From the NCBI GenBank assembly GCA_031390755.1, contig JANMTS010000144.1, positions 1 to 64,000 on the forward strand: DNA of 64,000 nt, written 5' to 3'. The stretch's first letter is position 1, and the number at the start of each line of letters is the position of its first letter. This document shows positions 24,712-32,603 of this stretch, in pieces. The notes below the pieces were generated by a model. It worked only from the letters and a program-made list of their open reading frames with translations, was not told where the DNA came from and ran no database searches. The stretch is from DATMER01 sp031390755. Its GTDB lineage: Bacteria > Acidobacteriota > Thermoanaerobaculia > Multivoradales > UBA5704. The position numbers were made by a program, and so were the translations under genes.

Positions 24712-25644
24712 ATGGCCTCACTTTGGACGCGCGCCGGCCTCACCTGGAAGGATCTCGGAAAGCGCATCTGGCGACAGATCTACGAGGACGAGCTTCTGGG
24801 CCGCTCGGCCGAGCTGGCCTACTTCTTTCTCTTCTCGGCGTTCCCGCTGCTGCTGTTCCTCACCACGCTGATCGGCTACCTGGCCGGCGAGAGCCTGGGC
24901 ATGCGCGACACCCTTCTCCGGTATCTCGCGCGGATCTCTCCGAGCCAGGACGTGACCGAGCTGCTCCGGAATGCCCTCAACGAGGTGACGGTGGCGCGCA
25001 GCGGTTTCAAGCTCTACGCCAGCCTCTTCGCGGCCCTCTGGATCTCCTCGAACGGCATGATCGCCGTGGGCCGCACGCTCAACACCGCCTGCGGTCTCAA
25101 GGAGACCCGGCCCTGGTGGACGCGGCGGCTCATCGCCATCGGGCTCACGATCGGCTTCTCGGTGCTGATCGTCTTCGCGCTGACCGCCATCCTCTATGGA
25201 GGGGCCATCGCCGACCTGCTGGCCGAGCACCTCGGGCAGTTCGTCGCGGTCGCCTGGCAGATCGGCAAGTGGCCGTTGATCCTGGCCTTCCTGGCGCTCT
25301 CCTTCGAGATGGTCTTCAACTTCGCGCCGAACCTGGGAAGCACCGAGCACCGTACCTGGGGAACGCCCGGCGCGGTGACCGCGGTCGCCCTGTTCCTGCT
25401 CGCCTCGTTCGGTCTGCGGATCTACCTCGCCTACTTCCACGCCTACAGCGTGGCCTACGGATCGGTGGGCGCGGTGATCCTCCTCCTGACCTGGTTCTAC
25501 CTGACCGGGTTCGCGATCCTCATGGGCGGCGAGGTCAACTCCGAGATCGGCAACGAGCTCGAGCGGAAGCTCGCGCTCCAGGAAGGGCGGAAGGTCAAGC
25601 GTCGGCGCCGACGGTTCCGCTCCCTTCTCCGGTCCAAGGCTTGA
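24712..25644 (+). CDS. YihY/BrkB-family inner-membrane protein
   Basis: A 310-aa polytopic membrane protein of the YihY (formerly RbnA/BrkB) family, whose biochemical role is unsettled. Family marks are LAYFFLFSAFPLLLFLTTLI near the N-terminus, WISSNGMIAVGRTLNTA, FNFAPNLGSTEHRTWGTPGA, and GSVGAVILLLTWFYLTGFAI before the closing GGEVNSEI. The tail is strongly basic (KVKRRRRRFRSLLRSK), so it faces the cytoplasm. ATG 24712 follows GAACTGGAG. There is no reason to link it to ligA beyond the shared divergent promoter gap. Confidence 0.9.
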   Translation: MASLWTRAGLTWKDLGKRIWRQIYEDELLGRSAELAYFFLFSAFPLLLFLTTLIGYLAGESLGMRDTLLRYLARISPSQDVTELLRNALNEVTVARSGFKLYASLFAALWISSNGMIAVGRTLNTACGLKETRPWWTRRLIAIGLTIGFSVLIVFALTAILYGGAIADLLAEHLGQFVAVAWQIGKWPLILAFLALSFEMVFNFAPNLGSTEHRTWGTPGAVTAVALFLLASFGLRIYLAYFHAYSVAYGSVGAVILLLTWFYLTGFAILMGGEVNSEIGNELERKLALQEGRKVKRRRRRFRSLLRSKA

Positions 25645-25697
25645 TTTGCATACTCTTGTCTCGCGAAGGCTCTCTCGGGCACCCTTAGTTGATGAAG

Positions 25698-25720
25698 CTC
25701 CCATTCTTCCTGAGTGGGAG
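25698..25720 (+). terminator. Weak hairpin after the YihY-family gene
   Basis: CTCCCA (25698-25703) and TGGGAG (25715-25720) can pair around an 11-base loop in the 113-base gap before the next gene. No U-tract follows; a terminator role is only possible. Confidence 0.25.
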
Positions 25721-25757
25721 TGTTCCCCGAAGGTAAATCTTGAGTGGAGGAGACCCG

Positions 25758-26708
25758 ATGAAGAGACAGGTATGGACTTTGATGGTAGTAGCGGTACTGC
25801 TGGCCGTGCCGGCGATGGCGCAGACGCACACGGTGCAGTCGGGCGACGACGGCTGGACGACCCCCGGCGGCGGCTTGACCTACATCAAGCTGACCGGGTG
25901 GAACCTGAGCTCGGTATTCCCGGGCGGTTCCGTGGTCGCCGGCACCGAGCTGGTCAACCTGAAGGGCAAGGCGATCAAGCCGGGCAGCCTGGGCTCGGTC
26001 GACACGATCGTGCGCCACACGGGCCCCCAGACCTTCACCTCCTTTGGTGAGATCCGGACGTTCCCGGTTCAGGTCGTGGGCCTCAGCATGGTCTCGGACA
26101 ACGACACGGTGAGCATCTCGGGCTACGGCACCTACAACCTGGAGGTCTATCTCTCCAAGGCCGTGGCGAGCACCGGCTCCATGAGCGTCAAGCAGGTGAA
26201 CGGCGACGGCGGCACGTTCAGCTCGTCGTTCAACGTCTACCCGGTGGCGGTCTTCGTCAACACGGTGACCGGCGCCAAGGTCCGCCTGGACTGCGGCGCG
26301 GTTTCGGGCGCCTGCGGCGCCGTCGTCCTGAACTCGACCGGCAGCGGCTGGGTCCACACCGGCGGCCCGGGCAACTTCAACCCGGCGACCTCGGGTGTCC
26401 CGAATCTGCCCGCCGGGGTGAGCTTCGACGCCAACGGCGACGGTGTCAACGACACCACCACCATCGGCCGCAGCAACACCTTCATCCCCGGCTTCGCGGC
26501 GGCGGCCGGCTTCCCCGTCGCGTTCGGCAACCATGACCATGCCGACTACTCCTCCCGGCACATCGCCAAGCCGCCGCAGGACTGCCTGCCGGCCACGGAC
26601 ACCGCGAGGAGCGTGACGGGCAACGCGGTTGCCGCGCCCGCGCCTCAGCCGGCTCCCTGCCCGATCATCGTCGTACCGGCTGAGCCGGTCGGCGGCGTCA
26701 ACGACTGA
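25758..26708 (+). CDS. Secreted protein of unknown function
   Basis: A 316-aa protein from ATG 25758, with GGAGGA six bases upstream and a clear signal peptide (VWTLMVVAVLLAVPAMAQ). The mature part is Gly/Ser/Val-rich and looks like an all-beta extracellular protein (SVFPGGSVVAGTELVNLKGK; TVSISGYGTYNLEVYLS; LDCGAVSGACGAVV with a Cys pair). A segment SFDANGDGVNDTTTIG resembles a Ca-binding DxNxDGxxD loop. The C-terminus is Pro/Ala-rich with two Cys. I do not recognise a named family. It faces the RND exporter gene across a strong hairpin and stands alone as a transcription unit. Confidence 0.75.
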   Translation: MKRQVWTLMVVAVLLAVPAMAQTHTVQSGDDGWTTPGGGLTYIKLTGWNLSSVFPGGSVVAGTELVNLKGKAIKPGSLGSVDTIVRHTGPQTFTSFGEIRTFPVQVVGLSMVSDNDTVSISGYGTYNLEVYLSKAVASTGSMSVKQVNGDGGTFSSSFNVYPVAVFVNTVTGAKVRLDCGAVSGACGAVVLNSTGSGWVHTGGPGNFNPATSGVPNLPAGVSFDANGDGVNDTTTIGRSNTFIPGFAAAAGFPVAFGNHDHADYSSRHIAKPPQDCLPATDTARSVTGNAVAAPAPQPAPCPIIVVPAEPVGGVND

Positions 26709-26716
26709 GCTCTTCC

Positions 26717-26743
26717 AGGAGGGGCGGCGCCGCCGCCCCTCCT
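26717..26743. terminator. Bidirectional terminator hairpin between convergent genes
   Basis: AGGAGGGGCGGC (26717-26728) pairs perfectly with GCCGCCCCTCCT (26732-26743) around a 3-base loop, between the secreted-protein gene and the convergent exporter gene. On the + strand the run CTACCCTTTCC follows. The right arm overlaps the exporter's stop codon. Confidence 0.65.
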
Positions 26744-29039
26744 ACCCTTTCCCCACCCTCCGCAGCAGCTCCGGCAGGAAGATCAGCGTCGTCCCGTAGG
26801 AGACCAGCATGGCCAGGGCGAGCAGCAGCCCGAGGCTGGCGTTGGGCTTGATCGCCGAGACGGTGAGCACCGAGAAGCCGAAGGCGAGGACGAGCGCGTT
26901 CCAGAGCAGGCCGCGGCCGCCGGTGCGCAGCGTGGCCAGCACCGCCTCGGCGTGGCTGGTTTCCTCCCCCCCCTCCCGGCGTTCCCGCCGGTACGCATGG
27001 ACGAAATGGAGGGCGAAGTCCACTCCCGCTCCCAGATTGACCGCCGCGAACATGCTGGTGGCGATGCCGAGCGGGATGCCGCCGTAGCCGAGCACGGCGA
27101 ACATGATCAGGGCCGCGGCGAGCACCGGCGCGAGCGCCGTGGCCGTGAGCCGGACGCTGCGCAGGACCAGGAGGAGAAGCAGGGCGATCTGGGCCATCGT
27201 CCAGCCGATGGACTGGAGCTGGTTGCGGACGATCGCCCCTACCACCTCCAGGCCGAGCGGCACGTCGCCCGAGAGGTGGGCGCGTACCCCGTAGCGGGAC
27301 GAGAGGGCGGGGAGCCGCTCGGCGAGCCAGCCGCGCAGCTCGCGGCCGCGCTCGAAGTCGGCGTTGCGGACGAACAGGCGGGCGCGCACGGCGTCGTGGT
27401 CGTAGGTCAGCACCTGCCGCAGGTCGAGCCAGAACTGCGCCGCCTCCAGCATGGCCACCGCCTTGTACGCGGTTTCGGGGCCCGCTTGCGAGAGCGGGCC
27501 CCGGTGCCGGAGGGCCGTATCTGCGATCAGCTCCAGGGGCGGCAGGGGCGAGAGGATGCCGCCCACGTGCGGTGCCGTCCGCGCCTGGCGGTGGAAGTCC
27601 TCCAGCAGGGCGAGGCCGCGCGGCGTCTGGAAGAAGAGGTGCGATCCTTCGAGGACCACGTCGAAGCGGTAGCTCCCCCAGAAGGCGTGGTTGAAGTCGC
27701 GCTCGGCCGTGACCAGGTCCGAGCGCGGATCGAAGTTGTCCACCCAGGAGTCCTGGACCTTCAGGAGGAAGAGGCCGGGCACGGCCAGGACGGCGACGGC
27801 GAGGCCGGCCAGGGCGGCACCCCGCGAGCGCCGCGCCACGAGCCTCTCCCAGGCCGGCAGAGCGGCCGGAGCCTTCTCGTCCGGCTTCCCGCGGCGCACG
27901 ATCCAGCTCTCCGGCAGGAGAGCGATCAGCGCCGGGACCAGGGTGAAGGTGAAGATCATGGCGATCACGAGCCCGGCGGCGGCGAAGATCCCGAACTGCC
28001 GGAGCGGCAGGATCGAGGCCGAGCCGAAGGAGAGGAAGCCGGCCGCCGTGGTCAGCGAGGAGAGGTAGAGCGGCCGGGCGAGGTCGGCGTAGGCGCCGGC
28101 CGCGGCCCGGATCAGCCGCTCCCGCTCCGCTCCCGTTTCTTCCGCCAGCCGCTGCCGGACGCGTTCCAGCAGATGGATCTCGTCCGTGATCGACAGGGCC
28201 ATGAGGAGCACGGGGAGGATGGTCGTCACCAGGGTGACCGGAACGCCCGTCCAGCCCATGATTCCCAGGGTACATACGAGTGTGGCAAGCACCTCGAGCA
28301 GGGGGATGAGGACGCCGCCGATCGTCCGCAGCGAGAGCCAGAGCAGGAGGGCGACGGCGGCGATCATCAAGGGCACGAGCCGCTGCAGGTCGCGCAGGAC
28401 AGCGTTGCCGAGCTCGGCTTCGGCGACGGCCGGGCCGGTCAGGCGCAGCCGGAACGGCGAGCGGGAGCGCGACTCGATCCACGTTTCGAGGCCCCGAATG
28501 AGATCCTGGCGGCCGGCACCGGCCCGCAGATGGACATAGATCGCCGCGCTCCGGCCGTCGCGGGAGAGGAACAGCTCGCGCACCATCATCGAGCGGTCGA
28601 TCTCCGTGACCAGGGCGGCGAAGGCCGCGGGATCGCCCGGCACCGGGCTCTCGACGACCGGCCGGAGCTGGAGCGGTCCGCCGTCGATCTTCGGGCGCGC
28701 CATCCGTAGCGCGAGGGACCGCACACCGGCCATCGCCACGTCCGGGAGCGCCTGGATCTCGCGGTGGCTGGAAAGGAGGAACCGGAGCCCTTCGGGAGAT
28801 TGGACCAGCGGCCCGCCCGGCCGCGACGTGACCAGCAGAATGACCTGTTCCGGCTCCTGGAACCGTTCGCGGTCCGCCTGGCTCTGGAGGACGACCGGGT
28901 CGTCCGACGGATAGATGGCGGCGCCATCCGTCCGCAGCTCCAGGCGGAACAGCCCGAGCGTCGCAAGCGCGGTGCCGAGGGTCAGCAGCCCGAGGACGAG
29001 CAGGGGCCGCCGCAACGCAGTCCGGACGAGGCCGAGCAT
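26742..29039 (-). CDS. MMPL/RND-superfamily exporter
   Basis: A 765-aa inner-membrane protein with the RND layout: one N-terminal helix (LLVLGLLTLGTALATLGLF), a large periplasmic loop, a bundle around residues 225-365 (LVPLMIAAVALLLWLSL; TLVTTILPVLLMALSITDEI; FGIFAAAGLVIAMIFTFTLV). A second helix and loop (FWGSYRFDVVLEGSHLFFQT) and a second bundle near the C-terminus (SIGWTMAQIALLLLLVLRS; LGAGVDFALHFVHAYRRE; ALVLAFGFSVLTVSAIKP) follow. The GxD-type residues in TM4 and TM10 (SITDEIH, GVDFALH) suggest proton coupling. Members export lipids, hopanoids or hydrophobic compounds; the cargo is not evident. No periplasmic adaptor is nearby. Confidence 0.88.
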   Translation of the reverse strand: MLGLVRTALRRPLLVLGLLTLGTALATLGLFRLELRTDGAAIYPSDDPVVLQSQADRERFQEPEQVILLVTSRPGGPLVQSPEGLRFLLSSHREIQALPDVAMAGVRSLALRMARPKIDGGPLQLRPVVESPVPGDPAAFAALVTEIDRSMMVRELFLSRDGRSAAIYVHLRAGAGRQDLIRGLETWIESRSRSPFRLRLTGPAVAEAELGNAVLRDLQRLVPLMIAAVALLLWLSLRTIGGVLIPLLEVLATLVCTLGIMGWTGVPVTLVTTILPVLLMALSITDEIHLLERVRQRLAEETGAERERLIRAAAGAYADLARPLYLSSLTTAAGFLSFGSASILPLRQFGIFAAAGLVIAMIFTFTLVPALIALLPESWIVRRGKPDEKAPAALPAWERLVARRSRGAALAGLAVAVLAVPGLFLLKVQDSWVDNFDPRSDLVTAERDFNHAFWGSYRFDVVLEGSHLFFQTPRGLALLEDFHRQARTAPHVGGILSPLPPLELIADTALRHRGPLSQAGPETAYKAVAMLEAAQFWLDLRQVLTYDHDAVRARLFVRNADFERGRELRGWLAERLPALSSRYGVRAHLSGDVPLGLEVVGAIVRNQLQSIGWTMAQIALLLLLVLRSVRLTATALAPVLAAALIMFAVLGYGGIPLGIATSMFAAVNLGAGVDFALHFVHAYRRERREGGEETSHAEAVLATLRTGGRGLLWNALVLAFGFSVLTVSAIKPNASLGLLLALAMLVSYGTTLIFLPELLRRVGKG

Positions 29040-29309
29040 GGCGGCGGCAGTTTATCTCTTGAACCTAGCGATTCAGTGAGCTTCTTTTCGGTGCAGGCAC
29101 TGCCGGGCAGCTTCTGGAATCTTCGGTACGCCTGACTGGCTCAGCCTCACCGCGGAGGATAGCCCCTCCTTCTCGGACGCTCTCAAGCAGCTCTTGGAAC
29201 ATGTCTTTTCTCATGCCTGCTCCGAGTCTATACGGATTGACGAACCTTCAATACCGCGAGGGGCGGGTGAGGGGAGCCTATCCCTCAATCCCACGCCGCA
29301 GATGGGTCG
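29040..29309. other. Intergenic region, no gene seen
   Basis: About 270 bases between the exporter start and the 21-nt array, noticeably less GC-rich than the genes. I see no ORF with coding character, no tRNA fold and no clear promoter pair. The exporter's promoter should lie in the left part. Confidence 0.5.
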
Positions 29310-29540
29310 GGTAGCGGCGCATACCCGTTTGGTAGCGACGCATATTCAGGCGGTAGCGACGCGACATGGAAAGGTAGCATCGCGAAAATGTTTGGTAAGA
29401 GCGCATAGTGATTGGATACGGACGCAGAACTGTTAGGTAGCGGCGCAGATCTTTTGGGTAGCGACGCAGGTACAGAAGGTAGGGGCGCGAAGGCAAACGG
29501 TAGCGGCGCAGGTGTAGTGGGTAACGTCGCAGATTCAGGG
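29310..29540. repeat. Tandem array with 21-nt period, GGTAGCGRCGCA core plus 9-nt variable part
   Basis: Eleven units begin at 29310, 29331, 29352, 29373, 29394, 29415, 29436, 29457, 29478, 29499 and 29520. Spacing is exactly 21 bases throughout. The first 12 bases are conserved (GGTAGCGACGCA or GGTAGCGGCGCA in most; three or four units diverged), while the following nine differ in every unit. A further degenerate unit may follow at 29541. On the minus strand the array encodes a seven-residue periodic pattern (R-R-Y-x-x-x-x), with no ribosome binding site or plausible protein around it. Confidence 0.85.
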
Positions 29541-29795
29541 GGTTGCCGTCCTCGTTAACGGCCGGCGGGTCCCTGCTGGCTCGCTTGGACGAGCCGCCCC
29601 AGGTCAGGGCCACCTTCGAGCCACCGTCAGCCGCGCCGGATACCCGGGAGGTGTCCCGGTCTGGGCTTCAAAAATACCTCATCGGAGACTGGCGCCAGCC
29701 GAACCCTGAAATTCTGGTTCCTCTCTGGGCACTTCTCTCGTGACGCCTAATTCATCCCACCGATGGACTCCCCCAGGCGCAGGAGATCTGAAAGC
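29541..29795. other. Intergenic region before the deaminase-like gene
   Basis: A short frame from TTG 29543 to 29743 (66 aa) runs here, ending in GLQKYLIGDWRQPNPEILVP and a few more residues. It has no clear ribosome binding site and begins inside the degenerate end of the array, so I do not call it a gene. AGGAG at 29781-29785 serves the next gene. Confidence 0.35.
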
Positions 29796-30758
29796 ATGCT
29801 CTTCAACATGCAAAGCGATCCGTTTCAAACCTTTGGCGACTGGCCGAGCGCGCTGCGGAATGCTCAGTCGGCACCGAACCAGACCGTCTGGGCCATCGTC
29901 AACTTCGATTCCCTTCCGATGTACTTCGTTGTTCTCAGCCGGCCAACTCCTGCCGGGTCGGTCCATGCCGAAGAGGCCGTAATCGAGAACTTCATGGCAT
30001 TCCTGGGAAGAGCCACGGCTCGGAAGCGGAGCCTGCTCAAAGAATGCCACATCTTTCTTTCGGATTCTCCATGCACGGTGGCGGACCCCCGGGCGAGCCA
30101 TAGCCTTAAAGGCTGGCCTCTTTCATGCTTCAAGAAGTTTTGCGCTCTCGCCAAATTGTACCGCGCATTGGAACTTCAAGTTTTCTATGCGCGCAACTAT
30201 GGCGAAATGGATGGATTCACGAGTAAGCCCCATTTGGGTCGGACCATCTTCAATCTTCTGAAGCGCACCGGAATTTTCAGTCAAGTAATAGACACAATGA
30301 CCCCAGGCCAGCTCGATGTCACTTGCAGGTTGACCCGAAGCGCCCTGTCGGACTTTTTCCCGGCTGCCGCTGCCGACTTCTTCTCGGACGACAGGATCGG
30401 GAAGGTGCTTCGCACGCTCAACAAACTCGGGCTTACCGATGCGGGTTTCCGCAAGCTGCTGTCCGACCCGGGCGCTGACGTCGGCGCGATCGTTGCCAAA
30501 ACAGTCCTGTCGGCGCTCACCCAACCGAACAAGCCCAATGCGATGAACGATTCAAAGGTACGGGACACGTATCTGAGCGAGGTCCAGCAAGGGAACCAGA
30601 ACTTAGTGAAGCTCGATGCTTCCTTGAGAACCGACCTTTCGGCCCGCATTTTCAGAAGGGCGATCGATCCACTTGTCGAAGTGAACCGTCAATGGGAGGG
30701 AGCCCCCCAGAATCTCAGCATCCTTCCCTGGAATCCAGCTGACGGGCCCGGGGGGTAG
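29796..30758 (+). CDS. Deaminase-like protein (HAE ... SPC motif), unknown role
   Basis: A 320-aa protein, starting at ATG 29796 with AGGAG ten bases upstream (ATG 29763 would add 11 Arg-rich residues). Residues 32-125 resemble the zinc-dependent cytidine-deaminase-like fold. Strands WAIVNFDS and MYFVVLS come first, then HAEEAVIENF with His57-x-Glu59. ECHIFLSDSPCTV follows with Pro92-Cys93, and a later Cys at PLSCFKKFCALAKLY (Cys111) could complete the metal site. In standard members the second Cys follows within three residues, so the ligand set is inferred. The remainder (130-320) is helical and unrecognised. The gene is visibly less GC-rich than its neighbours, suggesting transfer. No signal peptide or immunity partner is seen. 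Confidence 0.5.
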   Translation: MLFNMQSDPFQTFGDWPSALRNAQSAPNQTVWAIVNFDSLPMYFVVLSRPTPAGSVHAEEAVIENFMAFLGRATARKRSLLKECHIFLSDSPCTVADPRASHSLKGWPLSCFKKFCALAKLYRALELQVFYARNYGEMDGFTSKPHLGRTIFNLLKRTGIFSQVIDTMTPGQLDVTCRLTRSALSDFFPAAAADFFSDDRIGKVLRTLNKLGLTDAGFRKLLSDPGADVGAIVAKTVLSALTQPNKPNAMNDSKVRDTYLSEVQQGNQNLVKLDASLRTDLSARIFRRAIDPLVEVNRQWEGAPQNLSILPWNPADGPGG

Positions 30759-30834
30759 TGCTGGGGTGGTGGGGGTGATGCCTGCCTGGGGTGGCCTGGA
30801 GGAGGTGGGGCATACGCGCTAACCTACCCAATGA

Positions 30835-30862
30835 GGGCACCAGGTTCTAGAATCTGGTGCCC
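30835..30862. promoter_or_regulatory. 28-bp near-perfect palindrome between deaminase-like and Reg_prop genes
   Basis: GGGCACCAG-G-TTCTAGAA-T-CTGGTGCCC is symmetric except for one opposed G/T pair, giving a 13-14-bp stem if transcribed. It lies 77 bases after the deaminase-like stop and 64 bases before the next start. It could be a terminator or, read as DNA, an operator for a dimeric repressor. Confidence 0.5.
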
Positions 30863-30925
30863 ATGGACGCTCTCGTCGCCCACCCGCGGTCGAGCGGCGG
30901 AAACCTCGGCAGACAAGGAGCCCCA

Positions 30926-32080
30926 ATGAAGACGGTGCGAACCGGATCTCCCGTTGACGTTGAGCCGTTGATCGGGCGCGGGCAGGTGCGCGGTGCTCTG
31001 GCGGCTGTCATCATCCTTGCCCTTGTCGGTGCAACATCCTGCACGCCGAAGCCGGTCGTGACGAAATCGGAGCGGAACGACAGCGCCACCAATCCGCCTC
31101 CACAACTCGGGTTCGTGACGGTGCGCTCCATCCTTGAGGACAGCAAGGGCAACTACTGGTTTGGAAGTTGGAACGAGGGTGTCGCTCGCTTCGACGGCAA
31201 GAGTCTCACCTATTTCACCATGGAAGACGGCCTGAGCGACAACCAGATCAGGTCGATCCGTGAGGATCGAAACGGCGTCGTCTGGTTCGAGGGAGGCTTC
31301 GGGATCAGCGGCTTCGACGGGGAGAAGATCATCACCCCCACCAGCAAGAACTACAGCTCCAAGGATGCATGGAAGCTGGAGGCTGGAGACCTTTGGTTCA
31401 AGGAGGATGGCGGGATGGGGGCGACCGCGGTGGAAGATCGGCCGGGCGTGTATCGGTACGACGGCAAGACCTTCACCCACCTGGCGTACCCTCTCCCCGA
31501 GGATCCGGCCAAGATCAGTGCTTACGCGACCACGGACATGGCCACGGGGAAAGGCGGGAGGGTCTGGTTCGCAACGTACTCCGCGGTGTTCGGATACGAC
31601 GGCAAGTCCTTCACCGTCATCGACGACAAGAGCCTGGGAAACAACGAGCGCACCGGTTGGCTTCACGTCCGTTCCGTCTTCGAGGACAGCAAAGGAAACC
31701 TCTGGATCGGGAACAATGGAATCGGAGTCATCCTGCACGATGGACACACCGCCACCCGGTTCACCCAGGAGAAGGGGCTTGGCAAACTGGGGCCGCACGG
31801 CGGGAGGGCGACGCCTCAGCCGGGGGACGTGACGGATGGTTCCCCCACGCTGCATCGGGTGTTCTCGATCGGAGAAGACCGTGAGGGGAACATCTGGTTC
31901 GGCACCGTCGAGAGTGGCGCCTGGCGATACGACGGCAAGTCGTTGAAGAACTACACCGCCGCGGACGGGCTGACGAGCCAGGACATCATGGGGATCTACA
32001 CGGATCGCCATGGCGACCTGTGGCTGACAGGGAACGGCGTGTTCAAGTTCAACGGAGCATCGTTCGACCGCATCTTCTGA
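30926..32080 (+). CDS. Reg_prop-type beta-propeller lipoprotein
   Basis: A 384-aa protein from ATG 30926 (AAGGAG five bases upstream). The signal ends in a lipobox-like VGATSC, so it is probably anchored in a membrane facing the periplasm. The mature part is a chain of two-component-regulator propeller repeats with the pattern L-E-D-x-x-G-x-x-W-F-G ... R-F-D-G-K. Examples are SILEDSKGNYWFGSWNEGVA, SIREDRNGVVWFEGGF, VFEDSKGNLWIGNNG, IGEDREGNIWFGTVESGAWR and YTDRHGDLWLTGNG. These repeats are the sensor part of hybrid kinases, but here no kinase or other output domain follows. A sensing or binding role is likely. Confidence 0.82.
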   Translation: MKTVRTGSPVDVEPLIGRGQVRGALAAVIILALVGATSCTPKPVVTKSERNDSATNPPPQLGFVTVRSILEDSKGNYWFGSWNEGVARFDGKSLTYFTMEDGLSDNQIRSIREDRNGVVWFEGGFGISGFDGEKIITPTSKNYSSKDAWKLEAGDLWFKEDGGMGATAVEDRPGVYRYDGKTFTHLAYPLPEDPAKISAYATTDMATGKGGRVWFATYSAVFGYDGKSFTVIDDKSLGNNERTGWLHVRSVFEDSKGNLWIGNNGIGVILHDGHTATRFTQEKGLGKLGPHGGRATPQPGDVTDGSPTLHRVFSIGEDREGNIWFGTVESGAWRYDGKSLKNYTAADGLTSQDIMGIYTDRHGDLWLTGNGVFKFNGASFDRIF

Positions 32081-32139
32081 AGCTCGCCGGCCGCAGGCGA
32101 CCGAAGAGTACGTCGACTCTTTTCTCGTCTGCCGGGCGG

Positions 32140-32145
32140 TATGAT
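32140..32145 (+). promoter_or_regulatory. Possible -10 element for the SCP2-like/R2lox operon
   Basis: TATGAT lies 24 bases before the ATG at 32169; no good -35 is visible. The ribosome binding site AAGGAGGT at 32157-32164 is a full anti-Shine-Dalgarno match, implying strong translation. Confidence 0.3.
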
Positions 32146-32168
32146 CCCCCTCTGACAAGGAGGTGGAC

Positions 32169-32603
32169 ATGGCCCACGACTTCTTCACGCAGGGTTGGGC
32201 GGAGGCCTGGGGAGAGGCCATCCGGAGCAATGAGCCGTACCGCGAGGCGGCCCGGAGGTGGGAGTCGCCGATGGTTCTCCTGTCCACCGCGAGCGCGGAG
32301 CTGGGGGTTCCCGAGCGGGCGGTCTGGGCCGATCTGTATCAGGGCGAGTGCCGGGCGGCGCGGGCCGCCACCGCCGAGGATCTGGAGACCAGCCCGTACG
32401 TGCTCGCCGCCGATGTCCGGAGCTGGAAGCGGGTGCTCGACGGCGAGCTGGAGGTGGTCCCCGGCATCCTGCGGGGCAAGCTCAAGCTCACCCGGGGCGG
32501 GCTGGCCAGCCTGCTGCCGTACGTCGCCGCGGCCAAGCAGCTCGTGCTCTCCGCCACCCGGGTCGAGACCCGGTTTCCCGAAGGGATCGAGGCGAAGCCA
32601 TGA
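32169..32603 (+). CDS. Small SCP2-like protein paired with R2lox
   Basis: A 144-aa cytosolic protein. The pattern (FTQGWAEAWGEAIRSNEPYR; VPGILRGKLKLTRGGLASLL; AAKQLVLSATRVETRFPEGI) resembles SCP2 sterol-carrier-type lipid-binding domains, including the late segment where the KLKLTRG strand precedes a helix. The match is from memory and moderate. Its stop overlaps the ATG of the R2lox gene as ATGA, so the two are coupled. A protein that presents a long-chain lipid would make sense beside an oxidase that binds a fatty-acid-like ligand; that functional link is inference. Confidence 0.6.
   Translation: MAHDFFTQGWAEAWGEAIRSNEPYREAARRWESPMVLLSTASAELGVPERAVWADLYQGECRAARAATAEDLETSPYVLAADVRSWKRVLDGELEVVPGILRGKLKLTRGGLASLLPYVAAAKQLVLSATRVETRFPEGIEAKP

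Noticed and set aside
29310..29540. CRISPR array
   Set aside because: The constant part is 12 nt and the variable part 9 nt, far below CRISPR repeat and spacer sizes, and there are no cas genes.
29278..29613. A 111-codon minus-strand frame with seven-residue R-R-Y repeats
   Set aside because: It is simply the 21-nt array read as codons; variable 9-mers, no ribosome binding site and no non-repeat domain.
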